Shown: positions 57,449 through 64,000 of the stretch, one piece after another
How the letters are laid out: each line of letters begins with the position of its first letter
How positions within the stretch are numbered: the first letter of the stretch is position 1
Assembly (NCBI RefSeq): GCF_000367525.1
Contig: NZ_HF570956.1
Location: forward strand, 1,305,185 to 1,369,184
DNA from: Phycicoccus elongatus Lp2
GTDB lineage: Bacteria > Actinomycetota > Actinomycetes > Actinomycetales > Dermatophilaceae
Reading direction: 5' to 3'
Length of the DNA: 64,000 nt
Translations under genes and position numbers: made by a program
The notes under the pieces: generated by a model
The model's input: the letters and a program-made list of their open reading frames with translations, nothing else
The model's database searches: none
Told to the model about the DNA's origin: nothing

Positions 57449-58693
57449 ATGGTCGATGACGCCCTCGCTGCCCGCGCTCGCTCCCTCGACGAGGAGCACC
57501 ATGACACCGATCTCCGCGGCCGGTTCCGGTTGCCGGCGGGCACGACCTACCTCGACGGCAACTCACTGGGCGCACTCCCGGTCGGCGTGGCGGAGGCGGT
57601 CGCTGACGCAGTCACCCGGCAGTGGGGCAACGACCTCATCGCGAGCTGGAACACCGCCGACTGGTGGGGTGCGTCGGCGCGGGTGGGCGATCGGATCGGT
57701 GCCCTCGTGGGGTCCGCACCGGGCCAGGTCCTCGTGGCCGACTCGACGAGCGTGAACCTCTTCAAGGTCGTCGTCGCCGCGGCCCGGATGCGGCCCGGCC
57801 GGGACATCCTCCTCACCGACGGCGACTCCTTCCCCACCGACGTCCACATCGCCGAGGGTGCGGCACGGGTCGCCGGGCTGGTCGTCGAACGGGTCTCCCC
57901 AGCCGACGCGCCGGCGCGAATCGCCGAGCTGGGCGACCGGATGGCGCTGGCGGCCTACAGCTCGGTGGACTACCGCACCGGTGAGCTGTGGGACCTGCCC
58001 GCGATCACGCGCGCGGCCCACGACGTCGGGGCCTTGGTCTGCTGGGACCTCTGCCACAGCGCAGGTGCCATGGAAGTCGGCCTGGACGGCCATGACGCCG
58101 ACTTCGCGGTGGGCTGCGGCTACAAGTACCTCAACGGCGGGCCCGGCGCGCCGGCGTTCATCCACGTTGCGGCACAGCACATCTCGTCGTTCGACCAGCC
58201 ACTGACCGGGTGGAACGGTCACGCCGAGCCTTTCGCGATGTCGCCCGACTATGCACCGGCCCCCACGATCGAGCGCGCCCGGGTGGGCACTCCCCCCGTG
58301 CTCGGCGTCCTTGCCCTGGAGGCCGCGCTCAAGGCGTTCGACGGCGTCGGAATGGCCGGCGTCCGCCGGCGGCGGTCCCTGGCGCTGACCGGGTTCTTCC
58401 TCGAGTGCGTCGACGCCCTTGTCCCCGGCATCGTCGTCGCCTCGCCGCGTGACGACGCGCGACGCGGCTCCCAGGTCAGCCTGAGGCACCCCCACGCGTA
58501 TGCCGTCGTGCAGGCCCTCATCGCCCGCCGCGTCATCGGCGACTTCCGCGAACCGGACATCATCCGACTCGGTTTCGCGCCGCTGTACCTGACCCACGCC
58601 GACGTGCTGCGGGCAGCGGAGCACCTGCGCGAGGTGCTGGGGACACGCGAGTTCGCGCGCCCCGAGTTCTCGGTGCGCGGGGCGGTCACTTGA
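57449..58693 (+). CDS. kynU: Kynureninase
   Basis: The 414-residue PLP enzyme hydrolyses kynurenine to anthranilate and alanine. It has YLDGNSLGALP, WDLCHSAGAMEV and the Schiff-base lysine in CGYKYLNGGPGAPAF, with the C-terminal FREPDIIRLGFAPLY. Other kynurenine-pathway genes are not in the window. An ATG at 57431 is an alternative start. Its 3' end overlaps the next GNAT gene by 8 bases, tail to tail. Confidence 0.94.
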   Translation: MVDDALAARARSLDEEHHDTDLRGRFRLPAGTTYLDGNSLGALPVGVAEAVADAVTRQWGNDLIASWNTADWWGASARVGDRIGALVGSAPGQVLVADSTSVNLFKVVVAAARMRPGRDILLTDGDSFPTDVHIAEGAARVAGLVVERVSPADAPARIAELGDRMALAAYSSVDYRTGELWDLPAITRAAHDVGALVCWDLCHSAGAMEVGLDGHDADFAVGCGYKYLNGGPGAPAFIHVAAQHISSFDQPLTGWNGHAEPFAMSPDYAPAPTIERARVGTPPVLGVLALEAALKAFDGVGMAGVRRRRSLALTGFFLECVDALVPGIVVASPRDDARRGSQVSLRHPHAYAVVQALIARRVIGDFREPDIIRLGFAPLYLTHADVLRAAEHLREVLGTREFARPEFSVRGAVT

Positions 58694-59777
58694 GTCGGCG
58701 GCGCGCCTCGACCTCGTCGCCGTTCATCGTGCCGGTCAGTTCGAAACCGCTGCGGAGGTAGAACTCCTTCGGACCGCCGCGGTCGTCGACGAAGGAGACC
58801 ATCAGGACACGATGCCCCTCGGAAGCCAGGGCCGTCGCCAGCAGGTCGAGCGCCATCCGGCCGATCCCGCGTCCTTGGTGCTTGGCATCGACGAGCAACC
58901 GCCAGAGGTAGGGCTCGGGAACGGTCTCGTTGGCCGCGGCATACATGAGGAAACCCGCGGGTTCCGTGTCCGCGGCGATGCCCCGGAGCACCGGGACGAG
59001 CGGGACGCACTGCTCCTCCGGCGGGAAGAGCGCATCGCCGTAGTTGCCGAGCATCGGCGCGACGAGCCGCCGTTGGCCCTCGTGGGCAGCCAGGCCGGCG
59101 TAGGCCTCCTGGTTCTCGGACGTGATCTCGACGAGCTCGACCTCGTCGACCGGGGTCGCCTGCAGGCGCCGCCACTCGCACCAGTCCTCGGCCGTGGTCG
59201 AATAGGTCGTGTTGTCCGTCCATTCGCCCCGCCAGAAGAAGGACTTCTTCGTCGTCACCTCGTGCCGCAGCCCGATCCGCTCCAGCACTCGGGCGGAGGC
59301 CGTGTTCGGCGGGTCGAGCTCTCCGATGACGCGGATCACCCCGACCCGGTCGACGAGGTCGGCCAGCACCGCGCCGGCCGCCTCGGTGGCATATCCGTGC
59401 CCCCAGTGCTCACGCGCCAAGGTGAAGCCGATCTCGGCGACCTTGCCGGTGGCATCGAGGTGGAGGGCGACGTCGCCGATGACCTCCCCGTCGTGCTCGA
59501 TCGCCAATTGCGTCCAGCGCCCGGCGACGACATCGGAGCGGTCCGCTTGGTCGTCGAGGTCTCCGTGCGCGTCGTCGTCCGTGTAGGGCAGATCCCACAA
59601 CTGGTGGCGAGCCACGTCGGGGTCGTTGCGGTAGGCGGCGAACGTGGGGATGTCGTGCGGACGCATCACCCGCACGACGAGCCGGTCGGTCGTCAGCGGG
59701 TTTGCCGTGTCACCCCACTCGGCCACCGGATCAGGTGGGGCTACCGCGGTGACCGGACGTGCTGCTCCCGGACCCAC
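58686..59777 (-). CDS. Tandem GNAT acetyltransferase
   Basis: The 363 residues contain two GNAT domains. The first is RimJ-like (TTDRLVVRVMRPHDIPTF, EHWGHGYATEAAG, NTASARVLERIGLR). The second has VDAKHQGRGIGRMALDLL and FYLRSGFELTG. The first resembles ribosomal-protein acetyltransferases; the substrate is unknown. A GTG at 59726 is an alternative start that would avoid overlapping the small membrane-protein gene upstream. Confidence 0.87.
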   Translation of the reverse strand: MGPGAARPVTAVAPPDPVAEWGDTANPLTTDRLVVRVMRPHDIPTFAAYRNDPDVARHQLWDLPYTDDDAHGDLDDQADRSDVVAGRWTQLAIEHDGEVIGDVALHLDATGKVAEIGFTLAREHWGHGYATEAAGAVLADLVDRVGVIRVIGELDPPNTASARVLERIGLRHEVTTKKSFFWRGEWTDNTTYSTTAEDWCEWRRLQATPVDEVELVEITSENQEAYAGLAAHEGQRRLVAPMLGNYGDALFPPEEQCVPLVPVLRGIAADTEPAGFLMYAAANETVPEPYLWRLLVDAKHQGRGIGRMALDLLATALASEGHRVLMVSFVDDRGGPKEFYLRSGFELTGTMNGDEVEARRRLK

Positions 59778-59877
59778 TCTTGAGCCGGCCGGTCGCCCAC
59801 AGGACGAGGGCGACGACGCCGACGAAGGCGATCGCCGCGAGGATCGCGAGGGCGATGACGACGAACCAGGAGACCAT
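59731..59877 (-). CDS. Small single-helix membrane protein
   Basis: A 48-residue frame from ATG 59877. It has one long hydrophobic helix (VVIALAILAAIAFVGVVALV) followed by a basic and Gly/Ser-rich tail. It lies between pdxS and the tandem GNAT gene and overlaps the latter's longest start. No homology can be claimed; coding is supported by start, helix and spacing only. Confidence 0.45.
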   Translation of the reverse strand: MVSWFVVIALAILAAIAFVGVVALVLWATGRLKSGSGSSTSGHRGSPT

Positions 59878-59924
59878 GCGCCAAGCCTAGGCCGCGGGAC
59901 TCACCGGAGTACCCGCTCCGGCGC

Positions 59925-60827
59925 TCACCAACCGCGCTCGGCGAGCCGGTGTGGCTGCGGGATCTCGTCGACGTTGAGGCCGACCATGGCCTCGCCGAGC
60001 CCCCGGGAGACCTTGGCGATCACGTCGGGGTCGTCGTAGAACGTCGTCGCCTTGACGATGGCCTCAGCGCGCTGCGCGGGGTTGCCGGACTTGAAGATCC
60101 CCGAGCCGACGAAAACTCCCTCCGCACCCAGCTGCATCATCATGGCCGCATCGGCCGGGGTGGCGATGCCTCCGGCGGTGAAGAGCACGACAGGGAGCTT
60201 CCCGGCCTCCGCGACCTCCTTGACCAGGTCATAGGGAGCCTGCAGTTCCTTGGCGGCGACGTAGAGCTCGTCCTCGGGGAGGTTCTGGAGGCGGCGGATC
60301 TCCTGGCGGATCTGGCGCATGTGGGTCGTCGCGTTCGAGACGTCACCGGTGCCCGCCTCACCCTTGGAGCGGATCATGGCCGCGCCTTCGGTGATCCGGC
60401 GCAGCGCCTCACCGAGGTTGGTGGCACCGCAGACGAACGGGACCGTGAAGGCCCACTTGTCGATGTGGTTGGCGTAGTCGGCCGGGGTGAGCACCTCGGA
60501 CTCGTCGATGTAGTCCACACCCAGGCTCTGCAGGACCTGCGCCTCGACGAAGTGTCCGATCCGGGCCTTGGCCATGACCGGAATGGACACAGTGTTGATG
60601 ATCCCGTCGATCATGTCCGGGTCGCTCATCCTCGAGACTCCGCCCTGGGCGCGGATGTCGGCCGGCACCCGCTCGAGAGCCATGACGGCAACGGCGCCGG
60701 CGTCCTCGGCGATCTTTGCCTGCTCCGGGGTGACGACATCCATGATGACGCCGCCCTTGAGCATCTCGGCCATTCCTCGCTTGACGCGGGTGGTGCCGGT
60801 GCCGGTCGTGGTCGTGTTCTCGTTCAT
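59925..60827 (-). CDS. pdxS: Pyridoxal 5'-phosphate synthase lyase subunit PdxS
   Basis: The 300-residue TIM barrel makes PLP from ribose 5-phosphate, glyceraldehyde 3-phosphate and PdxT-derived ammonia. It has [33 protein letters not shown] with a catalytic lysine, and [22 protein letters not shown] precedes ATG 60827. Confidence 0.97.
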   Translation of the reverse strand: MNENTTTTGTGTTRVKRGMAEMLKGGVIMDVVTPEQAKIAEDAGAVAVMALERVPADIRAQGGVSRMSDPDMIDGIINTVSIPVMAKARIGHFVEAQVLQSLGVDYIDESEVLTPADYANHIDKWAFTVPFVCGATNLGEALRRITEGAAMIRSKGEAGTGDVSNATTHMRQIRQEIRRLQNLPEDELYVAAKELQAPYDLVKEVAEAGKLPVVLFTAGGIATPADAAMMMQLGAEGVFVGSGIFKSGNPAQRAEAIVKATTFYDDPDVIAKVSRGLGEAMVGLNVDEIPQPHRLAERGW

Positions 60828-60908
60828 CGGGGTCCTTGCCGGTGGTTGCGCGGGTTTCTCGAAGTCTAGGTCCGCTGCGACGGCACGCTGACCACCCCTG
60901 CCGCTGCG

Positions 60909-60916
60909 GTATGCCG
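60909..60916. repeat. Example of the dispersed CGGCATAC word (intergenic)
   Basis: One intergenic instance (GTATGCCG, reverse complement of CGGCATAC) of a word that recurs about 35 times in the backbone of this window in both orientations but only about twice, in weaker form, in the element. Other intergenic copies lie at 32605, 53491, 54416 and 55922. Confidence 0.6.
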
Positions 60917-60933
60917 TCGGGCCCCCCAGCGGG

Positions 60934-61530
60934 TCAGGCGCCTGCCCCGGGAAGGCGGTCGTCGAAGTCGACCAGGTCGGGTAGCGCGGCATGCCCGGCG
61001 AGCCGGAAGACCCGCACGACCGTCTTGGCCCGCACCCTGCGGACCTGGGCGACGGCGTCGTTGTGGAACTGCCGGGCCAGTTGCACCCGCAGGGCGGACG
61101 CCTCGACCCGCTCCAGAGCCTCGAGAGCCACCGGGTCCCCGTCATTGCCCCGCAGGACTGCTTGTTGGTCATCGCTGAGCACCGTGGCCAGGGCCGAGCT
61201 CAGATCGGACTCCACGCCCTCGCGGCCGGCGAAGTGCTGCCCGTCGAGCGGGTCGTCCCCGATCGGATGCTCCGTGCGCCTCCGAATGGCGCCCGATGCG
61301 GCGTCCGCGAGGAAGAGCGATGAGGCCGGGTCGAGGGCACCGCTGGTGGCGAGCTCCAGGCTGGCCTCGGCCCGGCGCACCAATTGGGCGTCCAGGACCG
61401 ACATGGCCCCTTCGACCTTGGCGTGGAGACGGTCCAGCCGGGCCGCGCTGTAGGACAGGTACCAGCCCAAGGCGATGAGCAGCGCAAGCACCACCAGAGC
61501 GATGACGAGCAGGTCGTTCTCAGCGCTCAT
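60934..61530 (-). CDS. LemA-like membrane-anchored protein
   Basis: The 198 residues have one N-terminal helix ([19 protein letters not shown]) followed by [24 protein letters not shown], the LemA-like long-helix pattern. A second helical hairpin ([28 protein letters not shown]) follows. It is coupled to pimA (ATGA). Function unknown. Confidence 0.75.
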   Translation of the reverse strand: MSAENDLLVIALVVLALLIALGWYLSYSAARLDRLHAKVEGAMSVLDAQLVRRAEASLELATSGALDPASSLFLADAASGAIRRRTEHPIGDDPLDGQHFAGREGVESDLSSALATVLSDDQQAVLRGNDGDPVALEALERVEASALRVQLARQFHNDAVAQVRRVRAKTVVRVFRLAGHAALPDLVDFDDRLPGAGA

Positions 61531-62732
61531 GCGTCACCCCCGCCCAAGCCGAGCTTGTGCGCACGTCGGCGGACGCGCGCCACGATCCCCGTGGACTCGG
61601 CCGCGAGCGGCGCCGCTTCGACGCCCTCGACGACCGTCTCGTAGACCGCCATGATCCGTGCCGCAACGGACTCCCAGTCGAAGTCGCCGGCCCGCTCGCG
61701 TCCGGCCCGGGACATCCGCGCCCTCAGGTCATCATCCCCGAGGACCTGACGCAGTCGCTCCGCCAGACCCGCCGGCTCGGAGACCGGGAAGGTCACGCCT
61801 GCGCCGGTGTCGCCGAGCACGCTGCAGAAGGCCTCGAGATCGCTGGCGATGACGGGTGCGCCGGCCGCCATGGCCTCGATCAGCACGATCCCAAAACTCT
61901 CGCCGCCGGTGTGCGGGGCGATGTAGGCATCCACCGACGCGAGCAGGGCGGCCTTGTCGGGCTCGCTCACCAGGCCGAGGAACTCGACCCGATCGGTGAG
62001 GGCAGCCGGCACGGAATCGGCCGCTTCGGCGACGTCACCGGGGCCGGCCACGAAGAGGTGGGGGACCTCGGACCCCGACGTGTCGAGTTCGGCGAGCGCG
62101 GCCAGCAGGATGGCCAGGCCTTTTCGAGGTTCGTCGATCCGTCCCAGAAAAGCGACCGTGCGTCGGCCCGGGCGGCCGACGAAGCGGGGGTCTCGTCGGG
62201 CCGACCCGAAGGCGGCGACATCGACGCCGTTGGGGATCACGTACGCGTCGGCCTTCAGGTGGGTCAGCACGGTCTGTCGAGCGGCCTCACTGACGGCGAT
62301 ACGCGCGTTGATCTTCTCCATCGACGGGCGCAGCAGCGGGTTCGCCGCGTGCATGGCGCGTGATCGCAGGGTTGAGGTGTGGAAGGTGGCGACGACCGGG
62401 AGCCTGGCCGCCCAAAGGGCCAGGACCGATGCGCTGGGGGTCACGGGCTCGTGGATGTGGAGCAGGTCGAAGTCCCCCTCGTCGACCCAGCGGCCCACCC
62501 GCGCCGAGGTCACCGGACCGAAGGTCAGCCGGGCCACGGAGCCGTTGTAGGGCACAGCGACCGGCCGGCCGCACGAGGTGAACCATGCGGGGTGGCTCTC
62601 GTCCTCCTCCGAGGGGGCGAGCACCAGGACATCGTGACCCTGTGCGCGGAAGTGCTCGGCGAGGTCTCGGACGTGAAATTGGACGCCGCCTGGCACATCG
62701 AAGGAGTAGGGGCAGACCATGCCGATTCTCAT
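61527..62732 (-). CDS. pimA: Phosphatidylinositol mannosyltransferase PimA
   Basis: The 401-residue GT-B glycosyltransferase (family 4) adds the first mannose to phosphatidylinositol. The N-terminal MVCPYSFDVPGGVQFHVRDL, the PNGVDVAAF linker and the donor site GGESFGIVLIEAMAAGAPVIASD are present. It lies downstream of pgsA and the acyltransferase, the conserved PIM cluster, with ATGA overlaps on both sides. Confidence 0.94.
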   Translation of the reverse strand: MRIGMVCPYSFDVPGGVQFHVRDLAEHFRAQGHDVLVLAPSEEDESHPAWFTSCGRPVAVPYNGSVARLTFGPVTSARVGRWVDEGDFDLLHIHEPVTPSASVLALWAARLPVVATFHTSTLRSRAMHAANPLLRPSMEKINARIAVSEAARQTVLTHLKADAYVIPNGVDVAAFGSARRDPRFVGRPGRRTVAFLGRIDEPRKGLAILLAALAELDTSGSEVPHLFVAGPGDVAEAADSVPAALTDRVEFLGLVSEPDKAALLASVDAYIAPHTGGESFGIVLIEAMAAGAPVIASDLEAFCSVLGDTGAGVTFPVSEPAGLAERLRQVLGDDDLRARMSRAGRERAGDFDWESVAARIMAVYETVVEGVEAAPLAAESTGIVARVRRRAHKLGLGGGDA

Positions 62733-63661
62733 CGGTGGCCGCTCCCGATCCGCTCCAGATCGAGGTCGTCCTCGAAGACGCGCTGGAGCATGTGCCAGTC
62801 CTGCGGGCTGTCGGTGATCGCCGCCGCGAGTGCATCGGCGCAGGACTGGGTCATCGCCTCGACGCGGTCGCGAGTCGTCCCGGTTGCCGGCACGGCCACC
62901 TCGTCGTGGAAGGTGATGACGATCCCCCAGGAGCGGCCACGCCGCTCGTGTCGGATCGAGACCGGGAAGAGCGGTCGCTGCTCCACCAACGCCAGCGCCG
63001 CCGGCCCAGGGGCCATCCGGGCCCGATGGCCACAGAAGTCGACGGCCACGCCGCTGTGCGTGAGGTCCCGGTCGGCGAGCAGCGGGATCAAGCCCGGTCG
63101 ACGCGCCGCCTCACGAAGCAACGGGAAGGGCGCCGGTCCTCCTGTCAGGGGCAGGATCGTCATTCCCAGGCCCTCGCGAAACTCGAGAAACTCACGGAAG
63201 ACCTCTTCGGGCTTCAGCCGCTCGGCGACCGTCGTGACGGCGGTCCAGTGCACGCTGGCCCAGGCACCGGCGAGATCCCAGTTGCCCATGTGTCCGAGGA
63301 AGCAGATCGCCGATCCCCCCGCATCGATGACCTCACGCACGGGCGCGTCACCCTCCGTGCGGACCCTCACGGCGAGTTCCTCCGGGCTCAGCACCGGGAG
63401 GCGGAAGGCCTCGCCGTAATACCTCAGGTAGGACCGCATGCCGGTGAGGACGAGGTCATGGAGTTCGCCATCGGTCAGGTCGGGCCGGACCTTGCGATAG
63501 TTCGCCGCGAGGCGTCGGGCTCCCCCACGCAGAACCGTCACGTCGGCGATCCGGTCGAAGAGGGCGTATGCCGCGGGCTCGGGCAGCCAGCGGACTCCCG
63601 TCCACGCCGCACGGAAACCAGCCGCGGTGATCAGATCCCCCGCTCCCCCCAGCAGGTTCAT
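62729..63661 (-). CDS. Phosphatidylinositol mannoside acyltransferase (LpxL/HtrB-like, PatA)
   Basis: The 310-residue acyltransferase has LGHMGNWDLAG (H-x4-D catalytic motif) and LADRDLTHSGVAVDFCG. It probably acylates PIM at the inner leaflet, as PatA does in mycobacteria. The ATG at 63661 overlaps the pgsA stop in ATGA. The open frame runs on upstream only because pgsA is frameshifted. Confidence 0.9.
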   Translation of the reverse strand: MNLLGGAGDLITAAGFRAAWTGVRWLPEPAAYALFDRIADVTVLRGGARRLAANYRKVRPDLTDGELHDLVLTGMRSYLRYYGEAFRLPVLSPEELAVRVRTEGDAPVREVIDAGGSAICFLGHMGNWDLAGAWASVHWTAVTTVAERLKPEEVFREFLEFREGLGMTILPLTGGPAPFPLLREAARRPGLIPLLADRDLTHSGVAVDFCGHRARMAPGPAALALVEQRPLFPVSIRHERRGRSWGIVITFHDEVAVPATGTTRDRVEAMTQSCADALAAAITDSPQDWHMLQRVFEDDLDLERIGSGHR

Positions 63662-64000
63662 CCCCTGGACGCCAGCGCTTGGGCCCGCACTGTGAGCATG
63701 CGTTGGAAGACGGTGACCAGGCTGGCCACCGCGAGCAGGGCGAGGACGACACCCAGGACGACCTGGGGCAGCCCGAGACCGACGAACCCGGTGACGACGA
63801 GCACGGCCACGAGGCGGGTCGGCGCGCTCGGCGATGCCGACGTTGGCCGTCATGCCCAGTCCTTCTGCCCGGGCCTTGGCATAGGAGACGACGCTGCCCA
63901 GGATGAGGCAGGCCAGCGCGAGCCCGGCCAGCACGGTCTGGTCGCCGTCCCCGGCATACCAGAGCACCAGGCCACCGAAGATGGCCGCATCGCCCACCCG
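63658..64000 (-). pseudogene. pgsA: Phosphatidylinositol phosphate synthase (PgsA) C-terminal part, frameshifted and cut by window edge
   Basis: Reading from the window edge, GDAAIFGGLVLWYAG and SYAKARAEGLGMTANVGIAERAD match the C-terminal half of the CDP-alcohol phosphatidyltransferase of PIM synthesis. The expected continuation LVAVLVVTGFVGLGLPQVVL lies one frame away, so a C appears inserted in the run near 63,815. The corrected frame ends at TGA 63660–63658, overlapping the acyltransferase ATG. The gene is essential in mycobacteria, so a sequencing or assembly indel is more likely than real loss. Confidence 0.75.

Noticed and set aside
63658-64000. Programmed frameshift or fused PgsA–acyltransferase protein
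   Set aside because: The corrected pgsA frame ends exactly at an ATGA overlap with the acyltransferase start, as elsewhere in the operon, so two separate proteins are expected.

Overview
The window is 64 kb of high-GC DNA from an actinobacterium. Gene order and content point to Micrococcales, possibly Intrasporangiaceae; this is inferred from synteny and protein resemblance, not computed. Evidence includes the garA–ftsR–gcvH locus, phosphatidyl-inositol mannoside synthesis (pimA, acyltransferase, pgsA), pdxS/pdxT, and ruvCAB preceded by an actinobacterial-type LexA box. Most genes are tightly packed and overlap by 4 bases (ATGA or GTGA).

Backbone left arm (1–13,430). It begins with the 3' part of sbcC. 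A block matching the mycobacterial Rv1822–Rv1832 order follows, all on the minus strand: CDP-alcohol phosphatidyltransferase, DUF881, DUF1290, DUF881, gcvH, garA, ftsR, a bifunctional nuclease, a second MerR regulator, and gcvP behind a glycine riboswitch. This links glycine cleavage, 2-oxoglutarate control and the cell envelope. A MalY/PatB-type C-S lyase and an acyl-ACP desaturase complete the arm.

Integrated element (about 13,456–30,933, 17.5 kb). A tyrosine integrase has split a tRNA-Pro(GGG) gene at its anticodon arm. The 3' half lies at the left end and the 5' half at the right end, sharing a 15-bp core, and the element carries its own complete tRNA-Pro. The conjugation genes are decayed: a relaxase fused to a small membrane protein, a coupling protein with an in-frame stop, and a VirB4 C-terminal remnant. 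Cargo includes a TioE-type MerR regulator between two Imm-5-like proteins, an HNH-like protein without a normal start codon, and a phage-type methyltransferase pseudogene. The most interesting cargo is a visibly more A/T-rich, translationally coupled four-gene cassette (13,604–19,475): helix-turn-helix protein, C5 DNA methyltransferase, a 979-residue protein with a MutL/MORC-like GHKL ATPase at its N-terminus and a histidine-kinase module at its C-terminus, and a receiver-domain protein. I know of no described system with this exact composition. It looks like a methylation-linked signalling or defence module.

Backbone right arm (30,966–64,000). The first block is ald, a truncated xerD, parA, scpA, scpB, rluB, tyrA, cmk, plsC and der (chromosome segregation, aromatic amino acids, nucleotide and translation functions). 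Next come hisS, an MBL hydrolase, a cyclophilin and a DUF349 protein, then relA, apt, secF, secD, yajC, ruvB, ruvA, ruvC and yebC. The last block is pdxT, accessory genes (kynureninase, acetyltransferases, DUF5701), pdxS, a LemA-like protein, pimA, an acyltransferase and the end of pgsA.

Two window-wide patterns stand out. First, the backbone is strongly enriched in the word CGGCATAC (or its complement), which is almost absent from the element. Second, several genes show frameshifts or internal deletions (pgsA, an SRPBCC gene, a serine hydrolase, xerD, the relaxase). Some may be real decay, and single-base shifts in essential genes may be assembly errors.
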